The notes under the pieces are model-generated. The model was not told the origin of the DNA, made no database searches, and saw only the letters and a program-made list of their open reading frames with translations. The position numbers and the translations under genes are program-made. A stretch of 64,000 bases of DNA from Talaromyces rugulosus (Eukaryota; Ascomycota; Eurotiomycetes; Eurotiales; Trichocomaceae): contig NC_049562.1 of the NCBI RefSeq assembly GCF_013368755.1, forward strand, positions 6,262,001 to 6,326,000, read 5' to 3'. This document shows, piece after piece, positions 37,281-45,696 of this stretch. Each line of letters begins with the position of its first letter. Positions within the stretch are counted from its first letter, which is position 1.

Positions 37281-37922
37281 TTTTCTTTCCTCTCATTTTC
37301 ATTTTCTGTCTGTCTGTTTTTTTTTTTGTTCCTGCTTGTTGTAGCAACCCCGGAAGATAGACATGCTATTTCGTCTTTTAGTAGAAGGATATTTTTGTCT
37401 ATTTCTTTCTCTCTACTTTTTTTTCTTTTCAGTTTGTTGCAATTTCCAAGCGGGGAGTTTTGTTTTGCTTCTTTTTTTTTTTGCTTTTCCCCAGTTGATA
37501 TACTTGATATACCTGGCTCGAATTATGATGATGATGATGAATTTGCTTTGTCTATTATTAGCTTTGTTCAGAAGAATCTAGAACAATCCCATTCTGAACA
37601 AGAATGGAAACAACATATAGAAAAAAACTAGAATGGTCAAGAACACGGATGTATTCACTAAACAAAGGAAATGTAATCTCGTTGTATTGTGTTGTCTCTT
37701 CAACCTCGGTTTCCCCCCAAAGACTCATTCAATCACACCAGTTCCCACAACCATCATACAAACAAGCCTTTTTTCTCGTTTTTTTTTTTTTGCTGTTGCT
37801 GTTGTTTTCGAGTATATACAAACATTCATATAAATGAGAAAAAATGTCTATGCCCCCTCCCCCTCCATCAATCAATCAATTCTTCGAGCGTACAAAGTTG
37901 GCTTTTGTTTGTGTGAACCCGT
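37281..37922. other. Convergent intergenic region UBC12/COX9
   Basis: T-rich 3' regions of both genes, with a short GAT repeat near 37525-37541 and several T runs. No further feature seen. Confidence 0.5.
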
Positions 37923-38407
37923 TTATGCCTTTCCGGTGGCGCGATCGTTTTCAAGACGGGAATAGTAGGTATCGCGAGCGCGGACGCGGGGGAGGTGGAA
38001 GCCTTGAAATCATGTTAGTTTTTGAGTTCTGGTTGAGGGGGGCAGAGAGATTGATGGTGAGTTGGTACGTACCGTACCACCAGAGGTAGCCAAAGGTGGT
38101 TCCGAGACCTATTTTGGTCGAGTTATTAGTAGTTATTTTTGAATCAATGCGCGAGTTATTGTCTCTGAGGTCGTGGAGAATAAGACATCCTCGGTATAAA
38201 ACTAGCCGGTTACTACTCACCGAAAGCAGTGCTGAGGTCAAGGACAAGGCCACGGCGAAGGATCTGTTCAAAACAAGTCAGCCAATTCGTTCTCTAACTT
38301 TTATCAAAAAGAAAAGCCAAAGGCAGCTCCAATCGATCCAGCCGATCCAATTGTCCAGCAGGTCATATTAGACTTACGCCGGTGATGGGAGCGATAGCAG
38401 CAGCCAT
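37923..38407 (-). CDS. cox9: COX9, cytochrome c oxidase subunit VIIa-like small subunit
   Basis: A 62-residue protein spread over four short exons: 38378-38407, 38221-38263, 38073-38108 and 37923-38002. It reads MAAAIAPITGILRRGLVLDL..., then TAFGLGTTFGYLWWYGFHLP, then RVRARDTYYSRLEND. This is the fungal Cox9/VIIa pattern: a short matrix N-terminus, one transmembrane helix and a charged C-terminus. All three introns fall within or beside the helix and each has good GT..AG ends. The subunit stabilises complex IV in the mitochondrial inner membrane. The gene is too broken up to appear as a long ORF. It shares a 470-bp divergent promoter region with TAF8. Confidence 0.92.
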
Positions 38408-38877
38408 TGCGAAACGCGAGGATGGCTCTTGAGATTGTTGGGTCAAGAGAAGAGTGAGTGAAGCTCGACGACGAGGAGATTTCCGGGTGGTGGTGGTGTT
38501 GTTTCTCGTGGAGAGCAGAAAGAATGACGGTGGTTGACGTGAGAAGCCGGAGGACGTTGCGTGGTGTTCGGGTGCCAAGACCTTTGACGGATTGGGTTAG
38601 TCCCACAGTACGTTCGTTATGCCTGCTTTGATGCTGAAAGCTTGAAATAAAACCTGGCAAGGACCGGCAAGACACAAAACTGAGGACAAGATGAGATGAA
38701 ATTAATTCTAACCGAAAAATGGCTTCTCATACAACAATCGATTCTTTCTGAGCGGGTCAAGACTATTGCCAGGCAAGCCGACAAATCACGTGACTTCCCA
38801 TCGAGACTGAGGGACTGAGTTGTTATCACCCTCCCGAAAGCAAGCTCTCTCAGACCCATCCTCACAGCTGGCGCAGC
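38408..38877. other. Divergent promoter COX9/TAF8
   Basis: Contains the COX9 5' leader (minus strand, to about 38580) and a TCACGTGA palindrome at 38786-38793, 85 bases from the TAF8 start. Confidence 0.5.
38786..38793. promoter_or_regulatory. TCACGTGA palindrome in COX9/TAF8 promoter
   Basis: Same octamer as at 14434 and 45173; a bHLH/Cbf1-type E-box. It could serve either divergent gene. Confidence 0.5.
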
Positions 38878-39965
38878 ATGGCGCAAGACGCAGCATCGCC
38901 ATCGCTTAAGCGCTCATCATCGTCGCAGTCGCCTCTGCGCGAGCCCTTCTCCAAGCGGGCCAAACGTCCGTATTTCCATCACCACAAGCTGCAGCAACGC
39001 GTGCAAACGGAGCAGCTGCCCGAGCCCGCCATCCCAGACGATGCGACCGTCACCCATCTTTTGAACCGGTCGATTGGACAGGTGCTGTCCTTGTCTGGAT
39101 ATGAAATTGCCGAGCCTACAGCGCTGGATGCCTTTCGGCAGGCTACGGAGGAGTGTATGTTGAAAAGTCAAGGGGAAAAAAGGAATTGAGGGTTACTGAC
39201 TTCTGGCTGCTAGATGTCCTCCACCTGGCATCCTTTGTGCGCCAGGCAATGACTGCCTCACGTCGCATGCAGCCAATCCCACAAGATTTTGAATTCGCGC
39301 TCCAACGAGCCCATATCGGTACCGATGAACTGCTCCTTCAAATACCATCAGCCACAAAAACACCTCCAGCACCCCCCATCCCGACACTCCTGCCCAGCCC
39401 ACCACCAGAAGCCGAAAACCTATTTGGCGCCTTCCTCGGCATGCCCATCCTGGGCGACGATCTGAGCGGCGAAGACGATCGCCGCCGAAACAGCTACATC
39501 CCCGCGCATTTCCCCCAGTTCCCCAGCAAACACACCTACTGCTTCACACCCGTGTACACGGATCGTGAGACGGACCCGCAGACGATCCGCGAGCTCGGCA
39601 CAGAGGATGGGCGCCATGGCGAAGAAGCGCTGCGCAAATTGGCGCGGGCTGCCTTTAAGGATACACACGTCTCTGGTGTCGGCAAGGGTGAGAAGCGGCT
39701 CTGGGGCCGCAAGACCGAGACCATGGAGAGTATGTTTGAGAGAACCATTCGCGCAGCCACCAAGAAGAGTAATAAAGCAGCTCCTCCGGCGTCGACGGAG
39801 GGTGTGGAAGGAGTTCAGAATCTGGCCAAATTTTCAATGGCCAATCTCGAACTGGCCCCGATAGTCAACTGCGAGAGAGGTTTCTGGCGAAAGACTGCGA
39901 CGGGGTCTTCAAAGACTGATAAACCGGCTGATACCAAGGATGTTGTTGTCAAGGCGGAGCGATGA
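38878..39965 (+). CDS. taf8: TAF8, TFIID subunit 8
   Basis: A 342-residue protein from exons 38878-39154 and 39214-39965. Residues about 55-120 form a bromodomain-associated histone fold (LLNRSIGQVLSLSGYEIAEP, then EEYVLHLASFVRQAMTASRR). A Pro-rich linker leads to the TAF8 C-terminal motif IPAHFPQFPSKHTYCFTPVY, then TDRETDPQTIRELGTEDGR. TAF8 pairs with TAF10 through its histone fold and anchors the TAF2/TAF10 lobe of TFIID at RNA polymerase II core promoters. The single intron interrupts the histone fold; splicing restores EEYVLHLAS. Supt7/Spt7-type proteins share the fold but not the Pro-rich HTY motif. Confidence 0.93.
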
Positions 39966-40201
39966 GTTTGGTTTGTCCACGGGTTTTGCATAAAAGGCGT
40001 TATTTTTTCAGATTTCAGATTTCAGATCGCAAGATACCCCGGGTGGTGTGAAGGATTTTTTTACTTCAATGTTGTACAGATAGGAAAAATGCATAGCGTA
40101 GCATAAATTGATTGAATTTTGAATGAATTGAATTGACAAACGCCTCCCATGCAAGTATCTACAGTTGTAACTCCATCGCCGAACCTTAACCAGACTGATG
40201 T

Positions 40202-40575
40202 TCACAAATTCATCGTCTTGTATATTTCGGTCGTTTTCGACTCATCGTGTGATTTTTTCGATTCCCAACTCGTCGTCTCGACTGTAAGTCCGCCAGCGCA
40301 CCTAACAAGCACAATTAGTTTTTGATGCCCTCTTCATCTCCATGGTTTTCAACTTACTTCCGGAAAAGCCTCACAATAGGCTTACATTTGACGACACCAG
40401 GTGCCTGTATCCCTTCTTCTGGCGGATTGCACGAGTATTGTATAAGCTCCATCAAGTGGCATTTTTCGAGGTCGATCGCGCCGCCTTTGCGCCTTTTTTC
40501 TCTGAAGCCGCTCTGGACGAATTGGATGCGGTCGGGTAGGTCGGCCGGGGAGAGGACGGGGACCAGGGGGGCCAT
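40202..40575 (-). CDS. som1: SOM1, mitochondrial inner membrane peptidase complex factor
   Basis: A 105-residue protein from exons 40358-40575 and 40202-40301. MAPLVPVLSPADLPDRIQ at the start, HLMELIQYSCNPPEEG with the conserved Cys, CKPIVRLFRKCAGGLTVETT across the splice junction and a variable tail match fungal Som1. Som1 assists the Imp1/Imp2 peptidase that matures proteins sorted to the intermembrane space. The intron lies inside RLFRKC; without splicing the frame stops immediately. Divergent from the XRCC2-like gene, 228 bp apart. Confidence 0.88.
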
Positions 40576-40803
40576 TTTTGTTGTAGTATATTTGTGAAAG
40601 CAGTTGAAAGCAACCGGTTGGATTGTAGTTGGGAGAAGGCCGAGGGAACGTGAGTATGTGAGGTGAGTGAGGTGAGGTCAAGCTTCCGCCGATAAGATTG
40701 CGCCTGCCGCTGGTCAACCTATCAAACTATTTCAACCTGACAACACCATCTCACAAAACTGAGAACCACCCAACAGGAATGCGGACAGCTTGTGGTATGC
40801 GGT

Positions 40804-42120
40804 ATGACTTCTGGCGCTGCTGCATTGGGCCAGCGGTTGCTTGATGAGATTCACGAGGAGGGCTTGGACGAGGTTGGCTGCTGCAACGCGTTTAGTGTTT
40901 AATATTCACATGCTAACACCATATAGCTGCTGCATGACCTGCGAGCGCAGAATTTGTCTCCTGCCGAGTCTAATAAATCTCGTCTCGGAGTCAAAGATCT
41001 TGACGAGTTGCTGGATGTCTTTTTGAATAAGAGGGCAGAGCACCAGGACATTTCCGTGACCGAACATGCATCGCCAACTGCTCCCAGGCCCACTGCCAGT
41101 TATGCTCGAAAGAAGAACCCCCCTGTGATTGAAATATCAAGCCCGAATTCCGGGGGCGGCAAGTCGCAGCTGATCTACTACCTGGCTGCGCTATTTGTTC
41201 TTCCGTCAACCTTCAAAGGCAGGAAAACAGGGGGACGCGATGGGGCTGTCGTCCTGCTCGATACAGACGGCAAACTGGACATCAGACGGCTCTACCAAAT
41301 TGCTCAAGGCGTGGTCTGGCATAGTCTCCGTGCAGACCTAAAAGTTGGGGTCGAGGATGCTACTGCAGAGGAAGCCATGAGTGAAAATGAGATACAATCT
41401 CTGCTGCACGACTCTCTCCAGCACATCCACGTATTCAGGCCACAGACATCCTCCTCCTTACTAGCCACGCTAAAATCCATTGACAAGTACCTGCTAGATG
41501 TGACTCGCCACCACTCAGCTGGCCGCCCTCTTCACTCCGTCTTCCTCGACAGCGCTAGTGCGTTCTACTGGCAAGACCGCATGCGAGATGAAGTAGCGCG
41601 CACCGAGGAAATCGGACGCAGCGCCACAGACATTGCCAATGACCGTGACCAACGCAAAAAGTTCCACATGAACGTCCTCTACCGCGACCTGGTCGTCGAG
41701 CTGCGCCGCCTTCAATCCATCTTTGACTGCTCGTTGATATTCACAACATGGGGTCTTTTCCGTGCACCTCCAGATCGCAACGCGCCATATGCACATCTGT
41801 GGACTGGTCCGCCGTCCTTTAGACCGCATCTTCCTCCTCCATGGGGCAAGTTTGCGAACTTGCGGCTGATTGTCCAGCGTGATGCGGTTCGGCCGTACCC
41901 GGTTACGTCGAGTCTAGCAGACATTGAGCGCGATGCGCCTATTCGACAGGCGGTTGTCAGACAGGGCAAGTTCTCAGCATGGGTAGACACATGGGGTAAA
42001 GAAGACTGGCCATCGGGGTTGACCAGTGCTTTGAGGAGCATGCCTGAAAATGGGGGGTTTCCATTCTGGATACGAGAGGATGGTGTGTTTATGGACGATT
42101 TGATGTCCGACGTATCATAA
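40804..42120 (+). CDS. XRCC2-like RecA/Rad51 paralogue
   Basis: A 420-residue protein from exons 40804-40872 and 40927-42120. A Walker A-like loop is at PNSGGGKSQL (Lys102), and Walker B at HSVFLDSASAFYWQDR (Asp231); LDS-SAFYW-DR is the XRCC2 signature. The domain continues with LVVELRRLQSIFDCSLIFTT and ends in IREDGVFMDD, a longer C-terminus than in animals. XRCC2 belongs to the Rad51 paralogue complexes that aid Rad51 filament formation in homologous recombination. The P-loop is GGGKS rather than GxxGxGKT, so ATP use may be altered. The short first exon and start are less certain than the body. Its 3' end is 20 bp from the convergent PLP gene. Confidence 0.82.
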
Positions 42121-42140
42121 TTCTTCTTAGATGTATACAT

Positions 42141-43331
42141 TTAATTGGAGGTAAACAACGCCCCGATAGCTTCAACAGTCGTGTTACCACCGCTAAACAC
42201 AACCCCAATATCCCATCCATCTTCGCCGCCCTCCTGTTCGACTTTGCGTCTGAAATCCTCATCAAACAGACACACTGCCAGTCCAACCACGGCGCTCGGC
42301 TCAACAACCACCTTCATTCTCTCAAACACTAACCTCATAGCTTTCTTAATCTGATCCTCGCTCACGCTATACACGCCTGCAATCTTGGACGGATCGGAAA
42401 TGATCGCCCAGTTATGATGTCCAACGGGCGTCCGCAGTCCGTCGGCAATCGTCTTTGTCGAAACCGCCTCGACACGTTTCCCAGCTGCCAGGCCTCTCTG
42501 GCAATCATTTGCGCCTTCAAACGAGGGCTCAGCGCCAAAGACCAACGACTTCTTCCGTCCTTCCTTCGAGGGGACAGAGAACCACGTCGCAACGCCGCCA
42601 TTCAGCCCACCACCACCAATAGGCGTAAACACAGCATCTAGCCCTTTGCCTTCTGCCTGCCCTTTCAACTCTTCATACTGCTCCTCCAACTCCAGTCCCA
42701 CCGTACCCTGTCCGAGAATGATGTCCGGATGATCATACGGCGGGATAAAAATAGCCCCGGTTTCCTCCTGCACTTTCTGCTTAACGGCCTCACGCTCTGG
42801 TTCCGTGCTGCCGCTGAACAGCACTGTTGCTCCAAGGGCCTGTGTCGAGGCGATTTTGCTAGGCGTGCTGATGGACGGCATTACAATGTATGCTGGCACG
42901 TTTAACGTTTTGCCTGCGAGGGCTAGGGCTTGCGCATGGTTTCCTACACAATCATTAAACAAAACCCCCTTTTTTTCGTGGCAAAAAAAAAAAAGAAGAA
43001 AAAACACACCAGAACTATGCGTAACAACCCCCCTCCTCCTAACCTCCTCCTCCCCCTTCTCCTCAATAAGCCTCAACAACGCATGAAACGCGCCTCGCGC
43101 TTTGAACGCGCCAATCCGTTGAAAATTCTCACACTTGAAATAAAACCGAATCTTTGGCGATGCCGCCGCCGCCTTACCAGCCAAGTCCGTAGCTGGTTGC
43201 GCAGTCGACGCGATTGTGTTGAGGGTCGTGTTTGTGAGGAGCGGCGTATGGTGGATATATGGTTTGATGAGGGCGTGTGCTTTGGAAATGCTGGATGGGG
43301 TGAGTGGGAGGTGGGATTTGGGCTCTGTCAT
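42141..43331 (-). CDS. PLP-dependent serine racemase / threonine dehydratase-like enzyme
   Basis: A 374-residue fold-type II PLP enzyme from exons 43010-43331 and 42141-42943. FKCENFQRIGAFKARGA contains the PLP lysine, VVTHSSGNHAQALA is rebuilt across the intron, and FTPIGGGGLNGG is the phosphate-binding Gly loop. The C-terminal FSGGNTTVEAI is typical of serine racemase, threo-hydroxyaspartate ammonia-lyase and catabolic threonine dehydratase. There is no ACT regulatory domain, which argues against the biosynthetic Ilv1. Which hydroxy-amino acid it uses cannot be decided. The intron (42944-43009) is 66 nt and stop-free, so retention would insert 22 residues in the middle of the cofactor site. 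Neighbouring ILV5 is transcribed in the same direction but from its own promoter. Confidence 0.88.
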   Translation of the reverse strand: MTEPKSHLPLTPSSISKAHALIKPYIHHTPLLTNTTLNTIASTAQPATDLAGKAAAASPKIRFYFKCENFQRIGAFKARGAFHALLRLIEEKGEEEVRRRGVVTHSSGVFFLLFFFCHEKKGVLFNDCVGNHAQALALAGKTLNVPAYIVMPSISTPSKIASTQALGATVLFSGSTEPEREAVKQKVQEETGAIFIPPYDHPDIILGQGTVGLELEEQYEELKGQAEGKGLDAVFTPIGGGGLNGGVATWFSVPSKEGRKKSLVFGAEPSFEGANDCQRGLAAGKRVEAVSTKTIADGLRTPVGHHNWAIISDPSKIAGVYSVSEDQIKKAMRLVFERMKVVVEPSAVVGLAVCLFDEDFRRKVEQEGGEDGWDIGVVFSGGNTTVEAIGALFTSN

Positions 43332-43613
43332 TTTTGTTTTTCTCTCTCTTTGAGTTTGTGTCTTTGGCAGGGGATGTTTTTAATGTGTTGAATGGGTATA
43401 GATGGTATATGTAGTTTCTGACTGAGGGGCAGTCCTATATCGGCTCATCGGAGATCGGGCCGAAAAGCCCCCCGCATCGATAAAAGATTACTTTCTACAA
43501 GATTGATAATACTAGTGTAAAGTTTGGAAAAACGTAACTTTTCATTCATTAGGTATCTACATTACAGGGCCACAGACCAACCAAGAAAATCATCAAGAAC
43601 AATTTGAGGAAAC

Positions 43614-44855
43614 CTATTTCTGGTTCTCAGGGCGGAGAGAACGCACGGCCTTGCCGGCACGCCAGATCTCGAGGTTGCGGATCTCCTCCATCTCCTTCTC
43701 GTAGCGCTGACGGTAGTCGGGCTGCGAGTTGTAGTCGAGAGAGCGCTGGGTCTCCTTGCCCTCCTTGACGCTGGTGTACAGCTCGTCAAAGACAGGCTTC
43801 AAGGCGTCCTTGAACTTGGGCGACCAGTCAATGGCACCACGGCGGGCGGTGGTGGAGCAGGCAGCGTACATCCAGTCCATACCGTTGGCGGCAATCAAGG
43901 GGTACAGAGACTGGGTGGCTTCCTCAACAGTCTCGTTGAAGGCCTCGGAGGGAGAGTGGCCGCGCTCACGGAGAACCTCGTACTGAGCAAGGAACATACC
44001 GTGGATACCACCCATCAGGCATCCACGTTCACCGTAGAGGTCAGAGTAGACCTCCTTTTCAAAGGTGGTTTCGTACAGGTAGCCAGAGCCGACGGCAACA
44101 CCCATGGCAATGGCCTTCTCCTTGGCCTTGCCAGTGACATCCTGGAAGACAGCAATCGAAGAGTTGATACCACGGCCCTCACGGAAGAGAGAGCGGACGG
44201 TACGGCCGGAGCCCTTGGGGGCAACGAGGATGACATCAATGTCGGTGGGGACCTCGACCTTGGTGAGGTCCTTGAAGACGGGGGAGAAACCGTGGGAGAA
44301 GTAGAGGGTCTTGCCCTTGGTGAGGAGGGGCTTGATGGTGGGCCAGGTCTCGGACTGGGCGGCATCGGAGAGGAGGTTCATGATGATGGTACCCTTGTTG
44401 ATGGCTGTTTCAACATCAAACAGGTTGGTTCCAGGAACCCAGCCATCCTGGATAGCTTCCTTCCAGGAGGCACCGTCCTTGCGGACACCGACAATCACGT
44501 TGAGGCCGTTGTCACGGAGGTTGAGGCCCTGGCCGTGGCCCTGGGAGCCGTAGCCGATGAGGGCAAGGGTATCGTTCTTGAAGTACTGCTGGAGCTTCTC
44601 TTGAGGCCAGTCGGCACGTTCTGCTCAGGTCAGTATGTATGACGTAGGACAGAATCAGTAGTGCTCACCATAGACGTCCTCCTTGGTACCGGCAAAGTCG
44701 ATGGTCTTCACACCACGAGCAGGGACGGTGACAGGGCTGCGGATAGCAGCAGTGGCCACTGAAGGGCGAGCACGCACAGTAGAGACAAAAGTGCGGCGAG
44801 GAACAGCCACACGGCTGGAGAGGCGCAGGGCGCGAGGGATGGTCTTGGAGGCCAT
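43614..44855 (-). CDS. ilv5: ILV5, mitochondrial ketol-acid reductoisomerase
   Basis: A 397-residue enzyme from exons 44669-44855 and 43614-44620. The first about 50 residues (MASKTIPRALRLSSRVAVPR...) form an Arg/Ser-rich matrix presequence. LIGYGSQGHGQGLNLRDNG is the NADPH-binding Rossmann motif; SHGFSPVF, VAPKGSGRTVRSLF, ERGCLMGGIHGMFLAQYEVL and SPSEAFNETVEE carry the metal- and substrate-binding acids of the knotted C-terminal domain. It converts acetolactate and acetohydroxybutyrate to dihydroxy acids for valine, isoleucine and leucine synthesis. Upstream are a Gcn4/CpcA-type TGACTCA, three CCAAT boxes and a TCACGTGA, consistent with general amino-acid control. Codon choice is strongly biased to C-ending codons, suggesting high expression. 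Confidence 0.97.
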
Positions 44856-45081
44856 TGTGTGTGTGTATGTAGTAATGAAGAGAACAGAAAAAAAAAGCAA
44901 CCGACAGATAGAGCGGAGAGGATAGATAGATGGATAGATGGATGGAAGCAGAACAGAGACTGGGGAGCAGGCGAGCTTTAAAAGAAGTCGTGAGGGACGA
45001 GAGCTGCTTCCCCGAGAAAACCTGGGCCCGCGCGGGTCATGTGATGCCCGGAGTTGTTCCTGGCCTCCGCGGGCCGCGCTC

Positions 45082-45141
45082 ATTGGCTGCACGCCCCACC
45101 GCATACCGATTGCGGCGGCCGCCCGTCGCTGATTGGCCAAT
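45082..45141. promoter_or_regulatory. CCAAT boxes, two in an ATTGGCCAAT palindrome
   Basis: ATTGG at 45082-45086 and a perfect palindrome ATTGGCCAAT at 45132-45141, 227 to 286 bases upstream of the ILV5 ATG. They are candidate Hap-complex sites. Confidence 0.45.
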
Positions 45142-45172
45142 GGCAGTGCCCCGTCGGAGCGAGAACGGCCGG

Positions 45173-45194
45173 TCACGTGATGCGACGTGACTCA
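45173..45194. promoter_or_regulatory. TCACGTGA E-box adjacent to TGACTCA (Gcn4/CpcA) site
   Basis: TCACGTGA occupies 45173-45180 and TGACTCA 45188-45194. TGACTCA is the core of the cross-pathway control element bound by Gcn4/CpcA-type bZIP factors, expected for a branched-chain amino-acid gene. It lies 333 bases upstream of ILV5 and about 500 bases upstream of the divergent fusion gene. Confidence 0.6.
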
Positions 45195-45696
45195 CATGTT
45201 TACTTTGGTTTACCGCATAATAATAACATTTACAGTAGTATGGTATGATAACATATCAAATAATATTATTATGTGGAATAATAATAACGATTATTACTAT
45301 GATATATAGATGCGCTGTGGGGTGTCTCGTCTCGTGTTGTGGGGCTGAACAAGAGTCAATAATGTTGCATTGCAGAAATGCAAATAAATAAATAAAAGCG
45401 GTCGTATCGACATTCTTGTTGTTTATGATATTTTATATGATGCAGTGATTATCGTGGCCTTGATTCTCAGGCAGCACACTACTTATACCCCGGCGTGATT
45501 GGCGGCCGTTGGGCGTGACCTCATGCAACTAATCCGATCAGCTCCCCTCCTGGCCGCACTGCCATGCAGCCGGCCTGATCCATCGATTTTTTCTTCTTAA
45601 TTATTATCCTCTCGCCATCGAAGTCTGTTTCTCGCAGACTACGGACCATCTTTGCGGCAGTACGGTCCCTCGACAAGACGAGATGAAGCGCGCACC

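Larger units (their letters stand above)
44856..45696. other. Divergent promoter ILV5 / isochorismatase-AlkB fusion
   Basis: Contains GATA/GATG-like short repeats in the ILV5 leader (about 44920-44946), CCAAT boxes at 45082, 45132 and 45137, TCACGTGA at 45173 and TGACTCA at 45188. The rest is AT-rich. Confidence 0.6.
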
